DNA of 8,190 nucleotides from CAYSLA01 sp964431685 (GCA_964431685.1 CAYSLA010000157.1:1-8190); one strand, 5' to 3'. Counted from the first letter of the stretch, positions 1-6,193 are shown. Numbers and translations are program-made. Notes: generated by a model from the letters alone, not told the origin.

Positions 1-2037
1 AAAATGCGGTTCGGCAAGACATTCGCGGCCTACCAGCTCGCCCTGAGGATGGGATGGCGCAGGGTGCTGGTGCTCACCTTTAAGCCCGCGGTGCAGAGCG
101 CATGGGAAGAGGACCTGAAGTGCCATATCGACTTCGCCGACTGGCAGTTCATCTGCCGCACGGGGCTGTGCTATGAGGCCGCGGACAAGAGCAAGCCTTT
201 CGTGTGTTTCGGTTCATTCCAGGACTACCTGGGCAAGAACAAGAGCACCGGCGGCATCAAGACCAGGAACGAATGGGTTCACGAGATCAACTGGGACTGC
301 GTCATCTTTGACGAGTATCACTACGGAGCCTGGCGGGAAAACGCCAAAGAGCTCTTCGAAGCCGAAGACAGAGCCGAAGTGGAGTATGCTGAGGGCGAGG
401 GCATCGAGTACTTCGACGAAGACAGCCTGCCGATCACTTCGAACGCGTACCTGTATCTCTCCGGCACGCCGTTCCGCGCGATAGCATCCGGCGAGTTCAT
501 CGAGGAACAGATATTCAACTGGACCTATTCCGATGAGCAGCGGGCAAAGGAAAACTGGGAAGGCGACAACAATCCTTACGCCGCGCTCCCCAGAATGGTG
601 CTTATGACCTACCAACTGCCGGACGCGATACGCGAGATCGCCTCACAGGGTGAGTTCAATGAATTCGACCTGAACGAGTTCTTCAAGGCAACAGGGGTCG
701 GCCATAACGCGACATTCGTCTACCAGGACGAAGTGCAGAAATGGCTTAACCTCATCCAGGGCGACTTCATCGGAACCGCCGTTGATGACCTCAAAGCGGG
801 CGGAAAGAAACCTCCGATGCCCTTCTCGCACGCTCCGCTTCTCAACGTGCTTTCCCACACGTTCTGGTTCCTGCCCAGCGTTGCCTCGTGCCATGCGATG
901 CGCAACCTTCTGGCGAACAGGCAGAACAAGTTCTACCACGACTACCGCGTGGTAGTGGCGGCGGGCGCGGCCGCCGGTATCGGTGTCAACGCTCTGCCGC
1001 CCGTGCACAAGCAAATGGATGATCCGCTGAAGACCCGGACAATCACGCTCTCTTGCGGAAAGCTCACCACAGGAGTCACAATCCGGCCCTGGACCGGCAT
1101 TTTCATGCTGCGCAACTCCTCCAGCCCCGAGACCTACTTCCAGGCCGCGTTTCGCGTGCAGTCGCCGTGGGTGGTAAGAAACCCCGATGGCCAATCGCCA
1201 AACGAGGAACAGATCATCAAGCAGGAGTGCTACATCTTTGATTTTGCCCCAGATCGGGCGTTGCGGCAGATTGCAGACTATAGCTGCCGGTTGAACGTCG
1301 ATGAGTCGAGCCCGGAGACGAAGGTCGAGGAGTTCATCCGCTTCCTGCCGGTCCTTGCCTACACCGACAGTTCAATGACCCAGATTGACGCCGCGGGCAT
1401 TCTGGACATGGCTATGAGCGGAACCACCGCGACGTTGCTGGCGAAACGCTGGGAGAGCGCTCTGCTGGTCAATGTGGATAATGACACGTTGAGCCGTCTG
1501 ATAGCCAGTAAGGAGGCGATGGAGGCCCTGATGAGCATAGAGGGGTTCCGGAGCCTGAACCAGGACATTGAGACCATCATCAATAAGTCGGAGGCGGTGA
1601 AGAAGGCACGCAAGGAAGCCAACGATGCCGAGATTTCCGATGAGCAGAAGAGAACACTCACGGAAGAGGAAAAGGAGTACAAGAGCAAGCGCAAGAAGAT
1701 TCAGGAGAAGCTCATCAAGTTCGCCACGCGTATTCCAGTGTTCCTGTATCTGACCGACTACCGCGAACAGACCCTCCAGGATGTCATCACTCAGCTTGAA
1801 CCCGCCCTTTTCCAGAAGGTGACAGGCCTGACCATAAAGGACTTCGACCTGCTTGTGAGCCTCGGAGTGTTCAACCGTCCGCTGATGAACGACGCGGTCT
1901 ACAAGTTCCGGCGATACGAAGACCCCAGCCTGAGCTACACCGGCGTCAACAGGCACGCCGGCGAAGGCGTCGGTCTCTATGACACCGTGCTAAGCCCCGA
2001 GGACTACCGGCCTACGTTCGAGAACGTGACGGGGTGA
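1..2037 (+). CDS. SF2 helicase/translocase of the type III restriction (Res) class, 5' partial
   Basis: Predicted ATP-dependent DNA translocase, probably part of a restriction or other defence enzyme. Counting from the Met at base 4, visible motifs are Walker A RFGKT (2-6), motif Ia VLVLTFKP (21-28), Walker B DEYH (103-106), motif III SGTP (153-156), a motif IV-like stretch around 287-303, motif V near LTTGVTI (354-360) and motif VI QAAFRVQ (380-386). A charged, probably coiled-coil segment follows (about 527-570), then a C-terminal region of about 100 residues that I cannot assign. Walker A lies only two residues in and base 1-3 is an in-frame Lys codon, so the gene clearly begins upstream. 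Family members usually have at least 100 more residues there, often including a nuclease domain, so the nuclease type cannot be told. Bases 4-6 (ATG) are an internal Met. The superfamily call is firm; the restriction role is inferred. Confidence 0.86.
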   Translation, partial: KMRFGKTFAAYQLALRMGWRRVLVLTFKPAVQSAWEEDLKCHIDFADWQFICRTGLCYEAADKSKPFVCFGSFQDYLGKNKSTGGIKTRNEWVHEINWDCVIFDEYHYGAWRENAKELFEAEDRAEVEYAEGEGIEYFDEDSLPITSNAYLYLSGTPFRAIASGEFIEEQIFNWTYSDEQRAKENWEGDNNPYAALPRMVLMTYQLPDAIREIASQGEFNEFDLNEFFKATGVGHNATFVYQDEVQKWLNLIQGDFIGTAVDDLKAGGKKPPMPFSHAPLLNVLSHTFWFLPSVASCHAMRNLLANRQNKFYHDYRVVVAAGAAAGIGVNALPPVHKQMDDPLKTRTITLSCGKLTTGVTIRPWTGIFMLRNSSSPETYFQAAFRVQSPWVVRNPDGQSPNEEQIIKQECYIFDFAPDRALRQIADYSCRLNVDESSPETKVEEFIRFLPVLAYTDSSMTQIDAAGILDMAMSGTTATLLAKRWESALLVNVDNDTLSRLIASKEAMEALMSIEGFRSLNQDIETIINKSEAVKKARKEANDAEISDEQKRTLTEEEKEYKSKRKKIQEKLIKFATRIPVFLYLTDYREQTLQDVITQLEPALFQKVTGLTIKDFDLLVSLGVFNRPLMNDAVYKFRRYEDPSLSYTGVNRHAGEGVGLYDTVLSPEDYRPTFENVTG

Positions 2038-2041
2038 ACAC

Positions 2042-2071
2042 GATTTACTGGATTTGGTGATTTACAGGATT
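2042..2071 (+). repeat. Short tandem repeat after the helicase stop
   Basis: Two direct copies of a 13-base unit, GATTTACTGGATT (2042-2054) and GATTTACAGGATT (2059-2071), differ at one base and sit at a 17-base period. They start five bases after the helicase stop. This resembles the AGGATTTACAGGATT-type degenerate repeats found in gaps of many environmental bacterial genomes, often ahead of GxxExxY genes. That association is from memory. No transcription signal is evident here. Confidence 0.5.
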
Positions 2072-2165
2072 GCGTGACTGCCGAGAAGTCCGACAGCGTC
2101 GCGATTCCGGACAAGCCCATCCTGTGCATCCCATAATCGCTGGGATCGTGTTCAGACAGAGGACA

Positions 2166-2219
2166 ATGAACATCAACGATATAACTCATCGAACAATCGG
2201 ATGTGCGATGCAGGTGCAC
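2166..2219 (+). pseudogene. Truncated start of a GxxExxY-family gene
   Basis: The ATG at 2166 opens a frame reading MNINDITHRTIGCAMQVHS. This is the characteristic N-terminus of GxxExxY proteins (PD-(D/E)XK-like superfamily, about 125 residues, function unknown), which begin with a T-H-x-x-I-G-x-A-M-x-V-H pattern. Normally a leucine/glycine segment and the G-x-x-E-x-x-Y motif follow. Here the similarity stops where the 89-base repeat begins (about 2216-2219), and the frame runs through repeat sequence to a stop at 2352-2354 with no GxxExxY motif. A purine-rich AGAGGA (2158-2163) precedes the ATG, rather close for a ribosome site. No remainder of the gene appears after the repeat, so this is a remnant rather than a simple interruption. 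Assignment rests on 18-19 residues; the match is strong but short. Confidence 0.6.
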
Positions 2220-2304
2220 TCGTATAGGGATTTCCGGGTTGGGTTACGGGCTTTGTGCATAATCCGCACCCCAGCGGCCCAACGCTCGAATCCCGATATA
2301 CCAA
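2216..2304 (+). repeat. 89-base dispersed repeat, copy A (MITE/REP-like)
   Basis: This copy matches copy B at 3265-3353 in the same orientation without gaps, with about 11 differences in 89 bases, mostly transitions. It has an inner inverted pair, GTTGGG (2238-2243) with CCCAAC (2278-2283), and an outer, less perfect pair near 2222-2232 and 2289-2300, so it can fold into one long hairpin. It carries no transposase and no convincing reading frame. It begins where the GxxExxY remnant ends, which suggests insertion or recombination at this point. The exact left boundary is uncertain because the shared bases GCACTCG also fit the broken gene. Confidence 0.75.
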
Positions 2305-2330
2305 ACGACAACCCGGAGACCCCGCCCCGG

Positions 2331-2351
2331 CCCTCCCCTGCAAGGAGAGGG
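2331..2351. repeat. GC-rich imperfect palindrome
   Basis: CCCTCCCCT (2331-2339) and AGGAGAGGG (2343-2351) form a 9-base stem with one mismatch around the 3-base loop GCA. The preceding stretch (about 2318-2330) is also C/G-rich. Similar pyrimidine/purine blocks around TGCA are common intergenic repeats in many bacteria. There is no T tract after the stem, so I do not call it a terminator. Confidence 0.45.
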
Positions 2352-2374
2352 TGAGTTTGGGATAAATCACGCAT

Positions 2375-2403
2375 TTTACAGTTTCTGCAATTTGTGGTAT
2401 ACT
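2375..2403 (+). promoter_or_regulatory. Sigma-70-type promoter for the NYN gene
   Basis: A -35 hexamer TTTACA (2375-2380; 5/6 to TTGACA) and a -10 hexamer TATACT (2398-2403; 5/6 to TATAAT) are separated by 17 bases, the optimal spacing. Transcription would start near 2410 and leave a leader of about 100 bases before the NYN start codon. It is the clearest promoter in the left half and makes the NYN gene its own transcription unit. Confidence 0.65.
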
Positions 2404-2442
2404 ATAAGAGGTTTCGAGTAGAGACCACAGTGTGTTATCCCT

Positions 2443-2495
2443 CCCGGTGTTTCGTCGCCGGGATGCAAAGCCCGTCCGTCAAAGGCGGGCTTTGC
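2443..2495 (+). promoter_or_regulatory. Two stem-loops in the NYN leader
   Basis: Hairpin 1 pairs CCCGGTG (2443-2449) with CGCCGGG (2456-2462), 7 base pairs including one G-T, with a 6-base loop. Hairpin 2 pairs GCAAAGCCCG (2465-2474) with CGGGCTTTGC (2486-2495), a perfect 10-base stem with an 11-base loop. Hairpin 2 ends 14 bases before the chosen ATG and is followed by CTTTAT rather than a real T tract, so it is a weak terminator at best. It may control translation, be an attenuator, or be a substrate for the ribonuclease encoded next to it. All three roles are inference; the structures are directly visible. Confidence 0.5.
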
Positions 2496-2509
2496 CTTTA
2501 TGTGACCCA

Positions 2510-3178
2510 ATGAGCCGACCACTGCGCAAACACAAGACGTACGTTTACATAGATGGCTTCAACCTCTACTATGGTTGCTTCAGGAACAGGAAGCGCCCAG
2601 GCTGGAACAAGCACAAATGGCTTGATCTACAAAAATTCTGCGACAAAGCCTTCCCGAAGAACGACATTGTCGCCATCAAGTACTACACTGCGGATGTGAG
2701 TAGTAGGCCGCCGGACAACCATCAAGCAGATCGCCAGAAAGCCTATCTGACCGCATTATCACAGCTTGACAGAGTCACAATAGTCAAGGGGCACTTCCTT
2801 GGACCTAAGGTTGTTCGCATGCCAAGGTGTGACGATCACGGCAAGTATCTCAACGAATCCGTGAGTGTTCTCAAGACCGAGGAAAAGGGATCTGACGTGA
2901 ACCTTGCCGTCGACCTGCTCTTCGACTGCGTTCAAGGGCGCTATGATTGTGCTATTGTGATATCCAACGATTCAGACCTGCTAGCCCCGATCAAGATCGT
3001 GCGTAGCACATATGGCAAGGTGGTAGGTTGGGCTAACCCACATTCAAATCCAAGTGTAGAACTAGCGAAGAATACTGATTTCCACATTCGAATCACCGAG
3101 GCAATGCTCCAGGAGTGCCAGTTGTCGCGGAAGATACAAGTAGGGCGCTCGGTAATCCAGAAACCTGCCGATTGGTGA
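2510..3178 (+). CDS. NYN-domain (PIN-like) predicted ribonuclease
   Basis: A 222-residue protein of the NYN family, predicted metal-dependent ribonucleases related to PIN domains. From the Met at 2510: first acidic strand YVYIDGFNLYYG (11-22, Asp15), KGSDVNLAVDLL (126-137, Asp129 and Asp135) and ISNDSDLLAPI (151-161, Asp154 and Asp156), which together give the expected acidic cluster. The tail (about 198-222) has the ML-x-x-CQL and final KP-x-x-W features seen in this subgroup. Start choice is uncertain: the ATG has no Shine-Dalgarno. A TTG at 2492 has AAAGG six bases upstream and would add six residues, but it lies in a hairpin arm. The frame stays open to a GTG at 2432, whose extension is low complexity and overlaps the leader hairpins. 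The gene sits between two direct 89-base repeats and has its own promoter. No antitoxin-like partner adjoins it. Catalytic activity is inferred from family. Confidence 0.82.
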   Translation: MSRPLRKHKTYVYIDGFNLYYGCFRNRKRPGWNKHKWLDLQKFCDKAFPKNDIVAIKYYTADVSSRPPDNHQADRQKAYLTALSQLDRVTIVKGHFLGPKVVRMPRCDDHGKYLNESVSVLKTEEKGSDVNLAVDLLFDCVQGRYDCAIVISNDSDLLAPIKIVRSTYGKVVGWANPHSNPSVELAKNTDFHIRITEAMLQECQLSRKIQVGRSVIQKPADW

Positions 3179-3264
3179 CAACAGTCTGCTCGGTTCGCTC
3201 CGCGTTCCGCGTCTCGGGATATGAATGGAGCTCGGCGGATTGGATATATCGAAACCCGTCAAGA

Positions 3265-3353
3265 GCACTCGTATCGGGATTTCCGGGTTGGATTAGGGGC
3301 TTTGTGTATAGTTCGCACTCCAGCGGCCCAACACTCAAATCCCGATACACCGA
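3265..3353 (+). repeat. 89-base dispersed repeat, copy B (MITE/REP-like)
   Basis: Second copy of the repeat at 2216-2304, same orientation, about 88% identical. This copy keeps a perfect 12-base terminal inverted repeat, GTATCGGGATTT (near 3271-3282) with AAATCCCGATAC (3337-3348), plus the inner pair GTTGG/CCAAC (3287-3291 and 3328-3332), so it may be the less decayed copy. It lies in the 237-base gap after the NYN gene. The bases before it (3179-3264) hold no gene or promoter I recognise. TATAGT (3307-3312) inside it resembles a -10 box but lacks a matching -35. Confidence 0.75.
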
Positions 3354-3377
3354 AAATGGTCACACCAAACCCCGGCA

Positions 3378-3393
3378 ATTCCCGGCCGGGAAT
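3378..3393. promoter_or_regulatory. Perfect 16-base palindrome ahead of the Bro-N gene
   Basis: ATTCCCGGCCGGGAAT is completely self-complementary and ends 22 bases before the ATG at 3416. Its position and perfect symmetry suit an operator for a dimeric repressor, or a short hairpin in the mRNA. No binding protein can be named from the sequence, and no clear promoter was found around it, so the function is open. Confidence 0.4.
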
Positions 3394-3415
3394 CGATGGA
3401 GATAGGGACGAGTAG

Positions 3416-4258
3416 ATGACAAGAGAAACCGCAATGAAGCTGTTTGAGGCGCAACAGGTGCGCACCCACTGGGATGCGGAAGCGGACAAATGGTACTTCA
3501 GCGTCGTGGATGTGGTTGCCATCCTAACAGAAAGCGCGGATGCCCTGGCATACTGGCGCAAGCTCAAACAGCGTCTGAAAGCCGAGGGAAATGAAACCGT
3601 GACAAGATGTCACGGGTTGAAGATGCGTGCCGCCGACGGCAAGATGCGCACCACGGACGTAGCCGACACCGAACAGCTTCTGAGGCTGATACAGTCTATT
3701 CCTTCGCCAAAGGCGGAGCCATTCAAGCTATGGTTGGCGCGGGTTGGTTACGAACGCATAGAGGAAACAGAGGACCCTGAAAAGGCTTTTGACCGGGCCA
3801 TGGAAACGTATCTCAAGAAAGGCTATTCTCCGGAGTGGATCAACCAGCGGCTCAAGAGCATTGAAGTCCGCAAGGAACTCACGGATGAATGGGATATCCG
3901 CGGCATTCAGAAGGGTCAGGAATACGCCATACTCACCGACGAGATCACCAAGGCGTGGGCCGGACTTACCACGAAGGAATACAAACGGTTCAAGGGCCTG
4001 AAGAAAGAAAACCTCCGCGACAATATGAGCAACTTGGAGTTGGTCTTGAACATGCTCGCCGAGGCAACCACCACAGAAATATCTAAAGAGAAAGCCCCGC
4101 ACACGTTTGAGGGCAGCCGCGTCATAGCAAAGCAAGGCGGCACCATCGCCGGAAATGCCCGCAAGGAGATTGAAGAGAAAACGGGCAAGGGTGTGATTAC
4201 TGAGCAGAACGCCAGGCAACTGAGATCACGGCAGCGACCAAAAGAGATTGAGCAGTAA
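3416..4258 (+). CDS. Bro-N (phage antirepressor-like) family protein
   Basis: A 280-residue protein resembling a widespread chromosomal Bro-N group, usually annotated as BRO family or phage antirepressor-like. The Bro-N DNA-binding-like part covers about residues 8-115, with WYFSVVDVVAILTES (26-40), GKMRTTDVADTE (75-86) and the hallmark IPSPKAEPFKLWLARVGYER (95-114). The C-terminal part has WINQRLKSIEVRKELTDEW (141-159), a KGLKKENLRDNMSNLEL stretch (193-209) and a final AKQGG...GNARKEIEEKTG region (238-257), all typical of the full-length family (about 270-290 residues), so the gene looks intact. AGGGA (3404-3408), seven bases before the ATG, supports the start. Family relatives are linked to phage control and, more loosely, to DNA-damage-inducible DinD-like proteins; the target here is unknown. 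A perfect palindrome upstream may be its operator. It converges on the polysaccharide operon. Confidence 0.85.
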   Translation: MTRETAMKLFEAQQVRTHWDAEADKWYFSVVDVVAILTESADALAYWRKLKQRLKAEGNETVTRCHGLKMRAADGKMRTTDVADTEQLLRLIQSIPSPKAEPFKLWLARVGYERIEETEDPEKAFDRAMETYLKKGYSPEWINQRLKSIEVRKELTDEWDIRGIQKGQEYAILTDEITKAWAGLTTKEYKRFKGLKKENLRDNMSNLELVLNMLAEATTTEISKEKAPHTFEGSRVIAKQGGTIAGNARKEIEEKTGKGVITEQNARQLRSRQRPKEIEQ

Positions 4259-4300
4259 TGCATCGAAAAGTGTCGCACTACAGCCACAACATGGCTCGCT

Positions 4301-4984
4301 TCATCGGCGGCCGAAACGGTACTTGAGCAGTGTCCAGATTGCCACGAAACCGTCCGTCCAGCGCACTTTCTTGCCCTGGGCGGTGCTGCGGCCGACGTAG
4401 GAGATGGGGACTTCGGCGATGCGCACGCCCTTTAGCCGGACTTTGGCGGTGACTTCCGGGCAGAACTCGAACCCCTCGCATTGCAGACCTAGTTCGCGCA
4501 GAAGATCCGTGCGGAATGCTTTGTAGCACGTGGCTTCGTCAGTGATCCCCGCTCGGTAGAGAAGGTTTGCCGCGAATGTGAGGATGTAGTTGGCAAGCCG
4601 GTTCGCAAAATGCATGCCTTCAATGCTTCCCCGGAATCGCGAACCATAGACCACATCCGCTCTTCCTTCGAGTATGGGCTCGACCAGCGCGGGTATTTGC
4701 GCCGGGTCGTATTCGAGGTCGGCATCCTGGATAATCAGCACGTCGCCGGTGGCCAGTTGCAGACCTTCACGGATCGCGAACCCTTTGCCGCGGGTGTGCG
4801 GCAGGCTGCGAACAACAACCTGCGGGTCAGACTCATATTCGGAAAGCACCTTGAGGGTATCGTCAGTCGAACCGTCATCGATAACCACGATCTCCTTTTC
4901 CAAGGGGACCGACTTTACGGCTTCGATGACGGTTCGGAGGTTGTGTGCTTCATTGAGCGCTGGGACCAGAACCGACAGTTTCAC
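4301..4984 (-). CDS. GT2 glycosyltransferase (polyprenyl-phosphate sugar synthase-like)
   Basis: A 227-residue GT-A fold glycosyltransferase. From the GTG at 4984: nucleotide-binding start KLSVLVPALNE (2-12), DDGSTDDT (36-43), metal-binding DAD (87-89) in QDADLEYDP, GSRF (114-117), then the TDEATCYKAFR segment and the WTDGFVAIWTLLKYRFGRR end. Length and motifs match the DPM1-like branch, which transfers a sugar from a nucleotide donor to a polyprenyl phosphate or to a lipid-linked glycan. No C-terminal membrane helices are present. I chose the GTG because GGAA (4991-4994 on the opposite strand) lies six bases upstream and the family domain starts here. The frame is open to 5089, but those 35 extra codons translate an intergenic palindromic repeat. 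It is the last gene of the operon, 117 bases after the oxidoreductase. Donor and acceptor are unknown. Confidence 0.87.
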   Translation of the reverse strand: MKLSVLVPALNEAHNLRTVIEAVKSVPLEKEIVVIDDGSTDDTLKVLSEYESDPQVVVRSLPHTRGKGFAIREGLQLATGDVLIIQDADLEYDPAQIPALVEPILEGRADVVYGSRFRGSIEGMHFANRLANYILTFAANLLYRAGITDEATCYKAFRTDLLRELGLQCEGFEFCPEVTAKVRLKGVRIAEVPISYVGRSTAQGKKVRWTDGFVAIWTLLKYRFGRR

Positions 4985-4995
4985 TTTGTATTCCG

Positions 4996-5063
4996 TGTCA
5001 TTCCGACTAACGAAATGAATCTGCTTTGCGATGCCCAGATTCCTCCCGCCGGTCGGAATGACA
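4996..5063. repeat. Palindromic intergenic repeat (GTCATTCCGAC type)
   Basis: A 12-base perfect inverted repeat, TGTCATTCCGAC (4996-5007) with GTCGGAATGACA (5052-5063), encloses a second perfect pair, GAATCTG (5017-5023) with CAGATTC (5036-5042). The transcript of either strand would form a long cruciform-like hairpin. The TCATTCCGA...TCGGAATGA design with internal GAATCTG/CAGATTC is familiar from intergenic repeats in many bacterial genomes (recalled, not searched). It lies between the oxidoreductase and GT2 genes and has no stop in the GT2 frame, so gene callers may add it to that protein. There is no T tract, so it should not terminate transcription. Confidence 0.75.
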
Positions 5064-5101
5064 GTATGAGGGACAATTGTGTTCCTCACGAACCTTTGAG
5101 A

Positions 5102-6112
5102 TTAGAGCTGTATCTCCGCGCCGTTCGCGGCAATCGAGCGATCCGAGGCCTCGAGTATCTTCACCATCTCAAGTCCGCTCTGGCCGCTGCTCCTGGGCTT
5201 GCTCCCGGTCTCGACGCACTCAAGAAAATGCTTGCACATAACCGAAAGCGGCTCTCTGTCCTGCAGCCTGGGCATGTGAATATCGCCGTAGTGGTATGAG
5301 CAGAGGAACTCCCCGTAGGTGTCGTAGTGCGGAGGCGCTTCCACTCCCTTGTCGTATATCTGAATCTTCGCCTGCGGGTCCAGGTCGTCGTAAACGAGCA
5401 TCTGCTTGGACCCGACCACACTGACCGTGCGGACTTTCAGCGGATCGACCCAGCTCACGTGAATAACCGCGCTGGCGTTGTTCTCGCAGCGGATGGTGAC
5501 GATAGCCACGTCCTCAACCTTGGGGTGCATGAGCCGCATGCCCATCGTTTGTACACTCAGTGGCTTCAAGCCAGCCGCATAGAGGACGATGGAGACGTCG
5601 TGCGGAGCAAGATCCCAGACCACGTTAATGTCACGCTGAAATATCCCGAGATTCAGCCTGGAGCAATGGACATACAGCACATCACCCAGAACATCGCTCT
5701 CGATCACTTCCTTCATCTTGTTCACGCCCGCGGTGTACTCGAAGGTGTGGTCGATCATGATGATCCTGTCTTTGCTCGTTGCGAGGTCCACGAGCTCTTT
5801 GGCCTCATCAACCTTCGCGGTAAAAGGCTTTTCAACGAGGATGTGTTTGCCTGCGGAAAGTGCCTTCTTCGCCAGCGGATAGTGACCGGACACGTGCGTG
5901 CAGACTGCTATCGCATCGATGGAACTGTCATTGAGCACGGCATCATAGTCCGTTGTGACATCGATGTTCGGATACAGCCGCTTCATGTGTGCAAGCCGCT
6001 TCTCATCGAGGTCGCAGCAAACGGCCATGTCGCATTCGGGGATCTGGTAGAAATTCCTGATGATATTCGGGCCCCAGTATCCGGCCCCCACAACTCCGAC
6101 TCTAACGCTCAA
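5102..6112 (-). CDS. Gfo/Idh/MocA-family sugar-nucleotide oxidoreductase
   Basis: A 336-residue NAD(P)-dependent dehydrogenase. The Rossmann domain opens with VGVVGAGYWGPN (5-16), where GAGYWG is the dinucleotide loop; the hallmark EKP follows at 94-96 (Lys95 probably catalytic), then DHTFEYT (121-127) and WDLAPHD (166-172, His171 a likely active-site residue). The C-terminal mixed sheet domain is complete. This GAGYWGPN/DHTFEY branch includes enzymes that oxidise UDP-GlcNAc-type sugars at C3, and the aminotransferase in the same operon is the expected next enzyme. The exact substrate (UDP-GlcNAc or its uronic acid) is not settled by sequence. The start is TTG at 6112, backed by a strong AAGGGGG Shine-Dalgarno five bases upstream; there is no longer in-frame option. 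The gene follows the sugar-phosphate transferase after 58 bases. Confidence 0.88.
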   Translation of the reverse strand: MSVRVGVVGAGYWGPNIIRNFYQIPECDMAVCCDLDEKRLAHMKRLYPNIDVTTDYDAVLNDSSIDAIAVCTHVSGHYPLAKKALSAGKHILVEKPFTAKVDEAKELVDLATSKDRIIMIDHTFEYTAGVNKMKEVIESDVLGDVLYVHCSRLNLGIFQRDINVVWDLAPHDVSIVLYAAGLKPLSVQTMGMRLMHPKVEDVAIVTIRCENNASAVIHVSWVDPLKVRTVSVVGSKQMLVYDDLDPQAKIQIYDKGVEAPPHYDTYGEFLCSYHYGDIHMPRLQDREPLSVMCKHFLECVETGSKPRSSGQSGLEMVKILEASDRSIAANGAEIQL

Positions 6113-6146
6113 TTCGTCCCCCTTCCGTGGGTAGGCATACGAGAGT

Positions 6147-6193
6147 TCCCCTGTCGGGGATGGTTAGTGGTCAGCAGGCTCCCCTGCCGACAG
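6147..6193. repeat. Hairpin and direct repeat between transferase and oxidoreductase genes
   Basis: Two overlapping structures are possible. TCCCC (6147-6151) pairs with GGGGA (6156-6160), or CTGTCGG (6151-6157) pairs with CCGACAG (6187-6193). TCCCCTG-T/C-CG also occurs twice as a direct repeat (6147-6156 and 6180-6189). The larger hairpin overlaps the last codons and stop of the sugar-phosphate transferase. It may affect RNA stability between the two genes, or be a short REP-like repeat; neither is shown. Confidence 0.4.

Noticed and set aside
2465..2500. Rho-independent terminator before the NYN gene
   Set aside because: The 10-base-pair stem is good, but CTTTATG follows instead of a T tract and the hairpin is inside the leader of the next gene; kept as a leader structure.
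2432..2509. Longer NYN start (GTG at 2432)
   Set aside because: The extension translates two RNA hairpins, is rich in Arg/Pro and precedes the conserved domain; no ribosome site supports it.
3301..3312. Promoter within repeat copy B driving the Bro-N gene
   Set aside because: TATAGT resembles a -10 box, but no -35 hexamer lies at 15-18 bases and no TGn extension is present.
2216..3353. The 89-base repeats as integron attC sites flanking a gene cassette
   Set aside because: Size, direct orientation and the GTTGGGT/GCCCAAC pair (2238-2244, 2277-2283) look tempting, but the order is GTTRRRY then RYYYAAC, the reverse of attC, and no integrase is visible.
2216..3353. CRISPR array
   Set aside because: Only two copies, over 900 bases apart with a gene between them; no regular spacers.
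2166..3415. A conserved peptide encoded by both 89-base repeats (HSYRDFRVGL...RTPAAQ...SNPD)
   Set aside because: Both strands give similar-looking frames, substitutions are not biased towards silent positions, and no start or ribosome site fits. The likeness follows from the DNA repeat.
4259..4300. Bidirectional terminator between the convergent genes
   Set aside because: Only short stems (AGTG/CACT near 4269-4279, AGCCA/TGGCT at 4282-4296) and no T tract on either strand.
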